From Pirellulales bacterium (GTDB lineage Bacteria; Planctomycetota; Planctomycetia; Pirellulales; PALSA-1355), in contig JALHMI010000009.1 of NCBI GenBank assembly GCA_022844125.1, positions 186,001-250,000 of the forward strand: DNA of 64,000 bases. Direction: 5' to 3'. A model generated the notes under the pieces. It was given only the letters and a program-made list of their open reading frames with translations. It did not search any database and was not told where the DNA came from. Shown piece by piece: positions 34,337-44,361 of the stretch. Made by a program: the position numbers and the translations under genes. Each line of letters begins with the position of its first letter. Position 1 is the first letter of the stretch.

Positions 34337-37300
34337 AGTTACCCAGGCGGATGAGCAGAGTCCTGGCGCTGAGTGCGATCGTGGTTGCGGTCGGCACTTC
34401 GTCGACGCGGCCGGCGAGTGGCGCCGAGCCCGGCGACTTTGCGCAGCTCGCCGCCCAATACGAGCCGCAGATCCTGCCGCTCGTAACGCGGTTATGCGCC
34501 GATTGCCATAATGCCGACACCGCCGAGGCCGAGATCAATCTCACGGCTTTCGTCAAGTTCAGCGACGTCCGCCAGCAGCCGCTCGTGTGGAAGAAAGTTC
34601 GCGAGATGCTTGAAAGCGAACAGATGCCGCCGATGGACTCCGAGCAACCGACCGACATCGAGCGCAAACTGCTCGATGAATGGGTTCGCAGCTACCTGGC
34701 CATCGAGGCGAAAGCCACGGCCGGCGATCCCGGCCCGGTCGTCTTGCGCCGCTTGAACAATGCCCAGTACACGAACACGATTCGCGAGCTGACCGGCGTC
34801 GACGCGCTGAACCCGGTGCGCGAATTTCCGGTCGATGGGGCTGCCGGCGAAGGTTTTACGAATACCGGCGCCGCACTCGTCATGTCGCCAGGTCTGGTGA
34901 CTAAGTATCTCGATGCTGCCAAGGAAGTCGCCGCCCATGCCGTGCTGCTGCCCGATGGGCTGAAGTTTTCTCCCTCGACCAGCCGCCGCGATTGGACCAA
35001 TGACACGCTCGCTCGGATTCGCGAGTTCTACGCGCGGTATACCGTCGCCACCGGCGGCGGCACGGTCGTGCAGCAGGGCATCAAGCTCGAAACGAACCAG
35101 GGCGGTCGGATTCCACTGGAGGCATACTTCAAGGCGACGCTCGAACGTCGCGACGCGCTTACAGCCGGAACGACGTCCATCGAACAGGTTGCCTCCGAGC
35201 GTTCGCTCAACCCCAAGTATCTTGCCACGCTGTGGAGCGTGCTTACGCGGCCCGATGACGCACCGCGTTCGGTGCTGGTCGACGATTTGCGCAGTCGCTG
35301 GCGCGACGCCAAGCCAGAAGTCTCGGCAGCGCTTGCCGCGCAAGTCGAGTCCTGGCAATCGTCGCTCTGGAAGTCGAACCTCATCGGCCAGCTCACCCGG
35401 CACCTCGGTGGCACGCAGGGGCCGACCGCCTGGCTCGAGCCGGTTTCGCCCGTCGCTTCGCGCAAGGATGTACGGATTAAACTCGAACCACCGGCCGACG
35501 GCGGTGACATCACGCTTTACCTCACCGCTTCGGACGCCGGTGACGGTAACGCCAGCGACTTTGTGGTCTGGGAAAACCCGCGGCTGGTTGTTGCGGGTCG
35601 CCCCGACCTGCCGCTGCGCGACGTTCGCGCGGCGACCGCGGCGCTTGCCGCGCACCAGCAGCGAATTGCCGACAGCTCGGCCAAGTGCCTGGCCGCCGCT
35701 GCTGAAGCGACAGGGCAATTGGACGAGGCGGCCATCCAGGCTCTCGCCGCGAAGCACGAAGTCGATCCCGCATTGCTCGCGGCCTGGCTGGAGACGCTGG
35801 GAATTCGCGCCGGCGAAACCCGGATCGACGGCCACCTGACCGCGAAGCTGCTCAAGGCGGGGGACTATGAGTTCGTGCAGGGCTGGAACGGTCCCGATGC
35901 GCTCGGCGTGCTGGCCAATTCGTCCGATCAGCATGTGCGAATCCCCGGCAACATGCCGCCGCACAGCGTGGCGGTGCATCCTGCTCCGACGACTCGCGTG
36001 GTCGTGGGTTGGCAGAGCCCGGTCGATGACACCCTGCAGATCGGCGGCATCGTGCAGCACGCGCATCCCGAATGTGGCAATGGCACGGCCTGGAGCGTCG
36101 AGCTGCGCCGCGGCACAACCCGCCAGCTGTTGGCCGGTGGCGCCACGTCCGGCGCCGCGCTGATCTCGATCGGACCGGTTGAGAATCTTGCCGTCCGCAA
36201 GGGAGACGTGATCGCGCTGATCATCGCCCCGCGCGAGGCGAACCACTCATGCGATCTCACGACGATCAATCTCGCACTTAAGGGGAAGACGGGCGATTGG
36301 GACCTGGCGCGCGAAGTGTCGCCGAGCATCCTGGCGGCGAATCCCGCGCCGGATGCTGCCGGCCACCCTGGAGTATGGCACTTCTACAGCGAGCCTGATG
36401 GAACAAACTCGCAGTGGGCGATTCCTGCCGGATCGCTATTGGCCCGATGGCAATCTGCTCCGAATGCCGAGGAGAGGCAACGCCTGGCCGGCGAACTGCA
36501 ATCGCGCCTGCAGACGGGTGCGGCGAGTCTCGCCAAGGACTCACCCGACGCGCTACTTATTCGGCAGCTCGGCTCGCTAACCGGGCCCTTTGCTTCAGCC
36601 GCTCGAGCGGCACTCGACTCGGCCAGCGACGCAAAGCTTTCCAGTGGGTTCGGTGTGGATCCGGCGATCTTCGGCAAGCATCCCTCGGGTTCGGCCATCG
36701 ATCCGGCTAGCCTTTGCGTGCAAGCTCCGGCCGTCGTCGAAGTGCGGTTGCCGGCCGAACTGGTTGAAGGTTGCGAGTTTGTCACCGCCGGCATGTTGCA
36801 TCCCGAATCCAGCGACTCCGGCAGCGTGCAGCTTCAAGCGGGGCTGACCCGAGTCGAGCCAACCGGGTTGCAGCCTGGCCAGAACGTTATCGTGGGTAAC
36901 AGTGGCTCCGCTCGGCAGCGCTTCGAAGCGGCCTTTGGCGAAATGCGCGAACTCTTTCCAGCCGCGTTGTGTTACACCAAGATCGTGCCGGTCGACGAAG
37001 TCGTGACGCTCAATCTCTTCTATCGCGAAGATGATCATCTGAAGCGATTGATGCTCGATGATCAGCAGGCGGCCGAGCTCGACCGTCTGTGGGACGAGCT
37101 GTTCTTCGTGGCCCAGGAGCCGCTGCAACTGGCCACGGCCTTCGAACAACTCATCCAGTTCGCCACGCAAGATCGCCCCGACAAGGTCGAGGAGTTCACG
37201 CCCATGAAGGGCGCAATCGCCGAGCGGGCCAGCAGGTTCAGCCAGCGGATGATCGAGCTCGAGCCCGTCCAGGTCGAGTCCGCCGTCGACTTTGCCCGCC

Positions 37301-38514
37301 GGGCGTATCGCCGCCCGCTGCGTCAGGGCGAAGCCGAGGAACTACGGGCGTTCTACACCAGCCTTCGCGATCAGGAGTTGGGGCATGAAGAGGCCGTGCG
37401 GCTGCTGCTCGCTCGCGTCCTCATTTCGCCCGAGTTCCTGTATCGCATTGAAGAGCCCGGTCCGGGCTCCAAGCCGCAACCGGTCACAGGGTATGAACTC
37501 GCCACGCGGTTAAGTTACTTCCTCTGGTCTTCACCGCCGGACGAAGGACTGCTGAAGGCCGCGGCGGGCAATCTAACCAGCGACGAAGTTCTCCGCTCTG
37601 AAACACAGCGAATGCTCCGCGACGCGAAATCGCGCCGCCTGGCCACCGAGTTCGCGGCGCAGTGGCTGCACATTTACGACTTCGATCAGCTCGACGAGAA
37701 GAGCGAACGCCACTTTCCCGAGTTTGCCGCATTGCGTGGTGCGATGTACGAGGAGTCGATCCAGTTCTTCGCCGATCTGTTTCAGCGCGATGGTTCGGTG
37801 CTAGACATCGTCGCGGCCGACTACACGTTCCTCAACGAGGACCTTGCGAAGATTTACGGTGTTCCGGATGTCACCGGACCGGAGTGGCGACGCGTGGATG
37901 GTCTGCGGAAACAACGTCGCGGCGGCATCCTCACCCAGGCTTCAATTCTGGCCAAACAGGCCGGCGCGTCACGCACCAGCGGCATCCTTCGCGGCAACTG
38001 GCTGAGCGAAGTTGTGCTCGGCGAGAAGCTGCCCAAGCCGCCGAAAGACGTGCCGCAGCTCGCCGACAATCCGCCCGAGGGACTCACCGAGCGACAGCTT
38101 ATCGAAAAGCACAGCACCGACGCAGCTTGCGCCAAGTGCCATGTGCGGATTGATCCCTTCGGTTTTGCGCTTGAGAATTTCGACGCCATCGGCCGCTTTC
38201 GCGAGCAAGATACCGCGGGCCTGGCGATCGATTCGAACACGAAGCTGAAAGACGGCACGCCTATCGCAGGTTTGGAGGGGCTGCGCAGCTATCTGCTCAG
38301 TGAGCGCAAGGACGACTTCCTCCGGCAGTTCAATAAAAAGCTGCTGGGCTTCGCATTAGGCCGCGGCGTTCGGCTTTCGGATGAACCGCTGCTGGACGAG
38401 ATGCATGAGGCCCTGGCCAAACATGACTATCGCGTGTCAGCGGCCGTTGAAACGATCGTCCTCAGTCCGCAGTTCCGTGAGATACGCGGTCGAGACGTCG
38501 CTTTCGAAGAGTGA
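34333..38514 (+). CDS. Giant exported DUF1587/DUF1592/DUF1588/DUF1585 cytochrome-type protein
   Basis: A 1393-residue planctomycete-type protein. A signal peptide is followed by the heme-binding motif CADCH (residues 55-59), then a DUF1587 segment (VVLRRLNNAQYTNTIRELTGV), and toward the C-terminus DUF1595/DUF1592 (YRRPLRQGEAEELRAFY, LISPEFLYRIEEPG), DUF1588 (about TYDFDQLDE region to RRGGILTQ) and DUF1585 with a second CAKCH. A large central insert (about 200-900) makes it longer than most relatives; it contains a beta-rich module (about 543-651) with HPAP, AHP and RKGDV blocks shared with the neighbouring PSCyt1 protein. Function is unknown; multi-heme-like redox or degradative roles outside the cytoplasm are proposed. 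The ATG at 34333 overlaps the regulator stop. Confidence 0.88.
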   Translation: MKLPRRMSRVLALSAIVVAVGTSSTRPASGAEPGDFAQLAAQYEPQILPLVTRLCADCHNADTAEAEINLTAFVKFSDVRQQPLVWKKVREMLESEQMPPMDSEQPTDIERKLLDEWVRSYLAIEAKATAGDPGPVVLRRLNNAQYTNTIRELTGVDALNPVREFPVDGAAGEGFTNTGAALVMSPGLVTKYLDAAKEVAAHAVLLPDGLKFSPSTSRRDWTNDTLARIREFYARYTVATGGGTVVQQGIKLETNQGGRIPLEAYFKATLERRDALTAGTTSIEQVASERSLNPKYLATLWSVLTRPDDAPRSVLVDDLRSRWRDAKPEVSAALAAQVESWQSSLWKSNLIGQLTRHLGGTQGPTAWLEPVSPVASRKDVRIKLEPPADGGDITLYLTASDAGDGNASDFVVWENPRLVVAGRPDLPLRDVRAATAALAAHQQRIADSSAKCLAAAAEATGQLDEAAIQALAAKHEVDPALLAAWLETLGIRAGETRIDGHLTAKLLKAGDYEFVQGWNGPDALGVLANSSDQHVRIPGNMPPHSVAVHPAPTTRVVVGWQSPVDDTLQIGGIVQHAHPECGNGTAWSVELRRGTTRQLLAGGATSGAALISIGPVENLAVRKGDVIALIIAPREANHSCDLTTINLALKGKTGDWDLAREVSPSILAANPAPDAAGHPGVWHFYSEPDGTNSQWAIPAGSLLARWQSAPNAEERQRLAGELQSRLQTGAASLAKDSPDALLIRQLGSLTGPFASAARAALDSASDAKLSSGFGVDPAIFGKHPSGSAIDPASLCVQAPAVVEVRLPAELVEGCEFVTAGMLHPESSDSGSVQLQAGLTRVEPTGLQPGQNVIVGNSGSARQRFEAAFGEMRELFPAALCYTKIVPVDEVVTLNLFYREDDHLKRLMLDDQQAAELDRLWDELFFVAQEPLQLATAFEQLIQFATQDRPDKVEEFTPMKGAIAERASRFSQRMIELEPVQVESAVDFARRAYRRPLRQGEAEELRAFYTSLRDQELGHEEAVRLLLARVLISPEFLYRIEEPGPGSKPQPVTGYELATRLSYFLWSSPPDEGLLKAAAGNLTSDEVLRSETQRMLRDAKSRRLATEFAAQWLHIYDFDQLDEKSERHFPEFAALRGAMYEESIQFFADLFQRDGSVLDIVAADYTFLNEDLAKIYGVPDVTGPEWRRVDGLRKQRRGGILTQASILAKQAGASRTSGILRGNWLSEVVLGEKLPKPPKDVPQLADNPPEGLTERQLIEKHSTDAACAKCHVRIDPFGFALENFDAIGRFREQDTAGLAIDSNTKLKDGTPIAGLEGLRSYLLSERKDDFLRQFNKKLLGFALGRGVRLSDEPLLDEMHEALAKHDYRVSAAVETIVLSPQFREIRGRDVAFEE

Positions 38515-38601
38515 TTTTCTGGAATAGGGATAGCGACGGGTGATATCATGAGTGCATCCCCCCGTTCGCCACGACATTATTGCTAACCGAGGAATCCGAA
38601 G

Positions 38602-39903
38602 ATGGACTTCAATCGCATCTCGCGGCGAACCATGTTGCGGGGCGTGGGCGTGACGATGGCGCTTCCCTGGCTCGAATCGCTGCCGGTGTTTGCCTCTGAG
38701 GCGACGGGCAACAGCACGAATGAAGCGCCCGTTCGCGTCGCGGTGCTCTTCGCCGGCAACGGTTTCCATTCCAAGGAATGGTTTGCTGAAGGCGAAGGCG
38801 CGAACATGAAGGTCGGCAAGGTGCTCGAACCGATCGCCGAGTTCCGCGAACAACTGCTCTTCATCCGCGGCCTCTACAACCAGGAGGCCATGAAGGGCAA
38901 CATCCACAGCTCGCAAACTGGCAACCTCCTTTCCGGCGCGCCGCTGGCCTCGGGCGGCGACATCCGCTCCGGCACCAGCTTCGACCAGATGCTGGCCCAG
39001 ACAGTCGGTCGCAACACCAAAGTGCCGAGCCTCGTCTTGGGGTGCGAGAAGTCGAATCCTTCGGTACACAAAGATTACTCGATGCTCTATAGCTCGCACA
39101 TTTCGTGGAGCTCGCCGACGACGCCAACGCCTTTGGAACTCTATCCGGCTCTGGCGTTTGATCGCCTGTTCAAAGACGAAGCCCAGCGAGGCGACAAAAG
39201 CGTGCTCGACGCCGTGATCGAGGACGCCAGCGACCTGCGTCGCAAGATCAGCAGCGCCGACCAGCACAAGCTCGACGAGTATCTCGACTCGGTCCGCGAT
39301 GTCGAACAGCGCATCGACTCGGCCGGCCAGCGCGGAGAGTTGCAAGGCTGGCGTCCCACGCTCGACAAACCGAACATCCCACGCCCGCCCGAGGGCATCC
39401 CCCAGGACATCGCCGAGCACATGCGCCTGATGTGCGATATTCTGGTGCTCGGCTTTCAGACCGATACGACGCGTGTCGTCACACTCAAGCTAAACAACGA
39501 TCATTCGTCGCTCCGCTTCCCACATCTGGGAGTGGACTACATGATCCACCACCTGCTGTCGCACTCCGACACGGCCGACTGGCTCAAGGTGAATCAGTTC
39601 TTCATGGAGCAGATGGGTTACATCGCTCGCAAACTGAACGCGATCAGCGAAGGCGAGCGGACTACGCTCGAAAATTCCATGATCATGTTCTGCTCCAGCA
39701 TGATGACGGGCAATCACAACAACGACGAACTGCCCGTCGTGATGCTGGGCCGTGGCGGTGGACGCATCGATACGGGCCGCGTGCTTAACTATCGCGACAA
39801 ATCCAACCGCCAGATGTGCCGGCTGTTCCTCTCGATGATGGATAAAACCGGCGTGCGTCCCGGCACGTTCGGCGACGCGACTGAACCGCTCGACGAAGTC
39901 TGA
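38602..39903 (+). CDS. DUF1552 exported protein
   Basis: A 433-residue protein of the DUF1552 family. It begins ISRRTMLRGVGVTMALPWLESL, a twin-arginine-like export signal of the kind found throughout this family. The body contains the conserved SSQTGNLLSG and TRVVTLKLNNDHSSLRFP regions and the family's C-terminal GGGRIDTGR. DUF1552 genes nearly always sit directly after a DUF1592 gene, as here (87-nt gap), and are related to DUF1501/sulfatase-like folds; no reaction is known. A GAGGA box 11 nt upstream supports the start. Confidence 0.9.
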   Translation: MDFNRISRRTMLRGVGVTMALPWLESLPVFASEATGNSTNEAPVRVAVLFAGNGFHSKEWFAEGEGANMKVGKVLEPIAEFREQLLFIRGLYNQEAMKGNIHSSQTGNLLSGAPLASGGDIRSGTSFDQMLAQTVGRNTKVPSLVLGCEKSNPSVHKDYSMLYSSHISWSSPTTPTPLELYPALAFDRLFKDEAQRGDKSVLDAVIEDASDLRRKISSADQHKLDEYLDSVRDVEQRIDSAGQRGELQGWRPTLDKPNIPRPPEGIPQDIAEHMRLMCDILVLGFQTDTTRVVTLKLNNDHSSLRFPHLGVDYMIHHLLSHSDTADWLKVNQFFMEQMGYIARKLNAISEGERTTLENSMIMFCSSMMTGNHNNDELPVVMLGRGGGRIDTGRVLNYRDKSNRQMCRLFLSMMDKTGVRPGTFGDATEPLDEV

Positions 39904-39933
39904 TTTTCCGCAACTTGCATCAGGGTGCATGGC

Positions 39934-42888
39934 ATGGCGGACCGTAAGGCTCTACTGCCCCGAGGCATCGAATTCGTTTGCTGTGCGGTTGCTTGCGCGC
40001 TTGGCCTGAACACGGCAGCCGCGCTTGCCGACGAAGGACACGAGTTCTTCGAGAAGCAAGTCCGCCCGATACTCGTCGCCCGTTGTTACCAATGCCACAG
40101 CGGCGCGAAGACCAGCGGCGGGCTGTCGCTGGAGACACGTGCCGGCTGGCAGCGCGGTGGCGATAGCGGTGCTGCCGTCGTCCCAGGCAAACCTGACGAG
40201 AGCCCGCTGATCGAAGCGATCAACTACCGCTCGCTGGAGATGCCGCCCAGCGACAAGGGAGGCAAGCTCAGCGATGCTGAGATCGTGGCGCTCACGACCT
40301 GGGTCACCCGCGGGGCGCCCGACCCGCGCGAGGAGCAGCAGCGGATCGCGGGCATGAGCCTCGAGGAAGCGAAAGCCTGGTGGGCGTTCCAGCCGCTGCC
40401 GGAGTTTCACGGCCCGGCGTCCGCTTCAACCGTCGATCAGTTCATCGACGCGCAGCTCCACGACGCGGGAGTTACTGCCAATCCGGCTGCCGACCGACGC
40501 ACGCTCATCCTCCGGGCGACCTACGACCTGACCGGGCTTCCGCCCACGGCCGCGGAAGTCCGCGCATTTGTCGCGGACAACTCGCCCGACGCTTACGAGC
40601 GGCTGATTGAACGATTGCTGTCATCGCCGCAGTACGGTGTCCGCTGGGGGCGGCACTGGCTCGATGTGGTCCGTTATGCCGACACCGCCGGCGAAAACAC
40701 CGACCGCCCGTTGCCGCACGCTTGGCGCTATCGCAATTGGGTCTTCGATGCTTTCAATCGCGACTTGCCCTACGACGAGTTCGTCCGGATGCAACTGGCA
40801 GGCGACATCCTGCTGGCAACCGCCGACCCGCAGCAGCGTCGCGAAGGAATCATTGCCACCGGCTATCTGGCGATCGCCCGCAGGTTCGGTCACGACATCG
40901 ACAAGGACATCCACCTTACGCACGAGGACGCGATCGACAACCTCAGCAAGACGTTTCTCGGTCTCACCGGCGGTTGCGCACGTTGCCACGATCATAAGTA
41001 CGATCCGATCACTAGCGCCGACTATTACGCCCTCTATGGCATTCTCGACAGCACGCGACTCTCGTTTCCGGGTTGCGAGCCGAAAGGTCAGCCCCGCGAT
41101 CTGGTCCCGCTACTGACGGAATCTGAGCACGCGGAACTGGCCGCGCCCTGGAAAGCCGCCGTGGCGAAGCGCGATGCGGCGCGGCAGGCACGCGCTGCGG
41201 CCGATAAGGTTCGCTTCAAGCAGGCTACTGAAGGCAGTTTGCGTGTGCTGGCGAGCAGTCTGGTTGCCGAAGGGCAGTCGGTTCTACTGACTAGTTCCGA
41301 TTCGGCCAACTTGCGAGTTCAACTCCGCAAGGGCGATGTCCTGCAACTCACCGTTTCGCCAAACGCCAATCACGGAGCCGATAGTACTGTCGTTGATTGG
41401 ACGATCGAGGCCGCAAACTCCACGACCGGCGGATCGGGGCATCGCTGGAGCGTCACGGAACTCGTGGGCGATCTGACACGCGCGAACCCTCTGCCCGTCG
41501 CTCACGAGGCAACGTGGTGCTTTCTTGATGTCACCGACGGCGCCGCCCTGCTCGATGAAAAGCAAGAGGTTGTCAGCGGCCACGCGGAGTTGCACGCCTG
41601 GCGCCTGGGCGAACTCCCCTCCGCGTTCGTTAACTCGGCCGCGCAGCCGGTCGATGCCTGGACCGAACTTCCGGGCCATTCGTTCTTCGTCCATCCCGGC
41701 CCGAATCGACCGGTCGCCGTTGCCTGGATTTGTCCGTACGACGGCGACTTTCGCATCTCGGGTCGAGTGGCCGATGCACATCCCTCCGGCTTGGACGGTG
41801 TCTCGTTTGAACTCGTCCACTGCGCGAATCCCGATTACAGCGCTGCGCTCCTCGAGCTTGGCCAATCGCCTGTCGAACCGATTGTCGATCCTGGTCAGGA
41901 ACCCTTGATGCCGGTGGCCTTCGCCGCGGTGGATAGCCAGCCGCATGACGTGCCTATCCACGAGCGTGGTGACCCTGAGAAGCCCGGCGAACTTGTGCCT
42001 CGCCGGTTCCTCGCCGTGTTTGGCGGCCAACTGGTGAACGCAGACGGCGGTAGCGGCCGCGCTCAACTTGCAGAGTGGATCTTGGAGCAGCCGATCGCGG
42101 CGCGCGTCATGGTCAATCGCATCTGGCAAGGGCACTTCGGCCGTGGGCTGGTCCGTTCGATGAACGACTTTGGCTCTCGCGGCGAGCAGCCCACGCATCG
42201 CGAACTGCTTGACTGGTTGTCCGCGCGATTCGTCGCCAGCGACTACAGCCTCAAAGAGACGCACCGGCTTATCATGCATTCGGCCGCCTATCAACGCAGC
42301 AGTTCGCGTGACCCCGCGACGCTCACGGCCGATCCTGAGAATCGATTGCTTGCTCGCTTCGAACGTCGTCGTCTCTCGGCCGAAGAACTGCGAGACAGCT
42401 TGCTCGTTGCGTCTGGCGATCTAGACACGCAGCCGGCAGAAGCTCATCCGTTTCCGCCGGAAGCGAGCTGGAACTTCACGCAGCACACGCCGTTCAATGC
42501 CGTCTACGAAACAAACAAGCGCAGCGCGTTCCTGATGGTGCAGCGGCAGCGGCGGCACCCGTTCCTCGCCCAGTTCGACGGCGCCGATCCAAACGCCAGC
42601 ACGCCCCGGCGCGAAACGACGACCGTTCCGACGCAGGCCCTGTACTTCATGAATGATCCGTTCTTCCACCAGCAGGCTGAGCGCGTGGCAGCGCGACTCG
42701 CAGACGCCTCCACGGACCGTGATCGCGTCAGCCGGCTATACGTGGAACTGTTGCAACGCGAGCCCAGCGATGCGGAACGCCAGCGGGCGATCGTGTTCCT
42801 CGAGAAGTATCCAGGCGAGCGAGCGGCAGCGTGGGCCGGTCTCGCGCGTGTCGTGCTCGCCAGCAACGAGTTCCTGCATGTCGACTGA
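39934..42888 (+). CDS. PSCyt1-DUF1549-DUF1553 exported protein
   Basis: A 984-residue protein: signal peptide, PSCyt1 cytochrome domain (CYQCH near residue 50, with MPP as possible distal ligand segment), DUF1549 (residues about 165-380, with CARCH and HDHKYDP), and DUF1553 at the C-terminus (RVMVNRIWQGHFGRGLV through PTQALYFMNDPFF). Between them is an insert with two blocks (about 459-495 RKGDVLQLTVSPNANH, and 582-632 HPGP...ISGRVADAHP) also found in the DUF1592 protein but in the opposite order. These proteins are abundant in planctomycetes and are thought to act in polysaccharide or complex-carbon use. The ATG at 39934 is preferred to an upstream GTG because of spacing from CAGGG. Confidence 0.9.
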   Translation: MADRKALLPRGIEFVCCAVACALGLNTAAALADEGHEFFEKQVRPILVARCYQCHSGAKTSGGLSLETRAGWQRGGDSGAAVVPGKPDESPLIEAINYRSLEMPPSDKGGKLSDAEIVALTTWVTRGAPDPREEQQRIAGMSLEEAKAWWAFQPLPEFHGPASASTVDQFIDAQLHDAGVTANPAADRRTLILRATYDLTGLPPTAAEVRAFVADNSPDAYERLIERLLSSPQYGVRWGRHWLDVVRYADTAGENTDRPLPHAWRYRNWVFDAFNRDLPYDEFVRMQLAGDILLATADPQQRREGIIATGYLAIARRFGHDIDKDIHLTHEDAIDNLSKTFLGLTGGCARCHDHKYDPITSADYYALYGILDSTRLSFPGCEPKGQPRDLVPLLTESEHAELAAPWKAAVAKRDAARQARAAADKVRFKQATEGSLRVLASSLVAEGQSVLLTSSDSANLRVQLRKGDVLQLTVSPNANHGADSTVVDWTIEAANSTTGGSGHRWSVTELVGDLTRANPLPVAHEATWCFLDVTDGAALLDEKQEVVSGHAELHAWRLGELPSAFVNSAAQPVDAWTELPGHSFFVHPGPNRPVAVAWICPYDGDFRISGRVADAHPSGLDGVSFELVHCANPDYSAALLELGQSPVEPIVDPGQEPLMPVAFAAVDSQPHDVPIHERGDPEKPGELVPRRFLAVFGGQLVNADGGSGRAQLAEWILEQPIAARVMVNRIWQGHFGRGLVRSMNDFGSRGEQPTHRELLDWLSARFVASDYSLKETHRLIMHSAAYQRSSSRDPATLTADPENRLLARFERRRLSAEELRDSLLVASGDLDTQPAEAHPFPPEASWNFTQHTPFNAVYETNKRSAFLMVQRQRRHPFLAQFDGADPNASTPRRETTTVPTQALYFMNDPFFHQQAERVAARLADASTDRDRVSRLYVELLQREPSDAERQRAIVFLEKYPGERAAAWAGLARVVLASNEFLHVD

Positions 42889-42911
42889 TGAGCCCCATTG
42901 AGTGATTCGGC

Positions 42912-44345
42912 ATGAGCCAAGTTCCCAACAAGCATAAGAACTCCGCATGGCAGGCGACTGTCTGCGATTGCGGCCGGCGCGGCTTCCTCCGCTCCGCCGT
43001 GGCTGGCTCGATGCTGTTCCCGGCGCTCGTGCGGCAGCTCTTAGCCGAAGACGGACGCGACAAGCTCGGGCATGAGCCGCATTTCCCTACCCGGGCCAAG
43101 CAGGTCATCTTCCTGTTCATGACCGGCGGTGTCTCGCACGTTGACACCTTCGACCCCAAGCCGGCCTTGACGCGCGATCATGGCCGGGAGATCAAAGCCG
43201 ACCATCCCGAAATCAAGGATCGGCCTGGCTACGAAAAGATCTTTCTCAAGCGTCCGCAGTGGGACTTTGCTCCGCATGGCGACTGCGGCACGCAGGTGAG
43301 CACGCTCTTTCCACATGTGGCCGACTGCGTAGACGACCTCGCGCTGATCCGCTCGATGCATACCTCGCACTCGAATCACTACAACGCCACACTGGGCATG
43401 CACACTGGTTCGTTCGCGTTCTCGCGCCCCAGCATCGGTTCGTGGCTCAGCTATGGTCTCGGCTCGCTGAATCGCAACCTGCCCGACTTCGTCGTCATCG
43501 CTCCGCATCAGACTTATGCGGGCACGCAGGTATATGCGAGCGATTTTCTGCCGGGACCACATCAAGGCACGCTGGTCGTACCCGGCGCCGAGCCGATTGC
43601 GAACGTCGCGCCGCGCGTGCCGCGCTCGCGGCAGGAGCACGAATTAGCCGCGCTTGAAGAGACGAACGAGGCACATGCCGCCCAGCACGAGTTCGATCCG
43701 CTGCTCACGGCTCGGCTCAAATCGTTCGAGACGGCGTTCGGCATGCAGATGGCCGTCCCCGACGCGTTCGACCTCTCGCGCGAAGACGACGCAACGATGA
43801 GTAGCTACGGTCTCGCGCGCGGTCAGACGACGGGCTTCGGCTGGCAATGTCTGGTGTCGCGGCGGCTGGTTGAACGCGGCGTTCGCTTCGTCGAGCTGAT
43901 CGACACCGGCTCTTCGAACAACTGGGATGCGCACGGAGACATGCTGACCCACGAACCGCTGGCCAGGAACGTTGACCAGCCCATCGCAGCATTACTGAAG
44001 GATCTGAAGCAGCGCGGGATGCTGGACGAAACACTGGTCGTCTGGACGACCGAGTTCGGACGCACGCCGTTCAACAACTCGGCCGACGCCAAGGGGCGCG
44101 AGCATCACCCCTGGGCGTTCAGTTCCTGGCTGGCAGGCGCCGGGGTGAAACGCGGTATCACTTACGGTGAGACGGATGAGCACGGAATGCGGGCCGTTGT
44201 CGATCCCGTGCACGTGCACGACTTTCACGCCACGATCTTGCGACTGATGGGCTTCGACCATGAGCGGCTCACGTATCGCCACGCCGGCCGCGACTATCGG
44301 CTGACGGACGTGCACGGCCGCGTCGTGCAGGGCGTGCTCGCCTGA
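42912..44345 (+). CDS. DUF1501 exported protein
   Basis: A 477-residue DUF1501 protein, a family distantly related to sulfatases and alkaline phosphatase-like folds. The N-terminus has a twin-arginine signal (CGRRGFLRSAVAGSML). Conserved elements are FLFMTGGVSHVDTFDPKP, RGVRFVELIDTGSSNNWDAHGD and VWTTEFGRTPF. DUF1501 genes typically follow a PSCyt1/DUF1549/DUF1553 gene, here by 23 nt, and the pair probably works as a unit in the periplasm or outside the cell. The reaction is unknown. It ends 16 nt from the convergent TPR gene and closes the regulator-led rightward operon. Confidence 0.92.
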   Translation: MSQVPNKHKNSAWQATVCDCGRRGFLRSAVAGSMLFPALVRQLLAEDGRDKLGHEPHFPTRAKQVIFLFMTGGVSHVDTFDPKPALTRDHGREIKADHPEIKDRPGYEKIFLKRPQWDFAPHGDCGTQVSTLFPHVADCVDDLALIRSMHTSHSNHYNATLGMHTGSFAFSRPSIGSWLSYGLGSLNRNLPDFVVIAPHQTYAGTQVYASDFLPGPHQGTLVVPGAEPIANVAPRVPRSRQEHELAALEETNEAHAAQHEFDPLLTARLKSFETAFGMQMAVPDAFDLSREDDATMSSYGLARGQTTGFGWQCLVSRRLVERGVRFVELIDTGSSNNWDAHGDMLTHEPLARNVDQPIAALLKDLKQRGMLDETLVVWTTEFGRTPFNNSADAKGREHHPWAFSSWLAGAGVKRGITYGETDEHGMRAVVDPVHVHDFHATILRLMGFDHERLTYRHAGRDYRLTDVHGRVVQGVLA

Positions 44346-44361
44346 GGCGGCCTGAGCGGCG

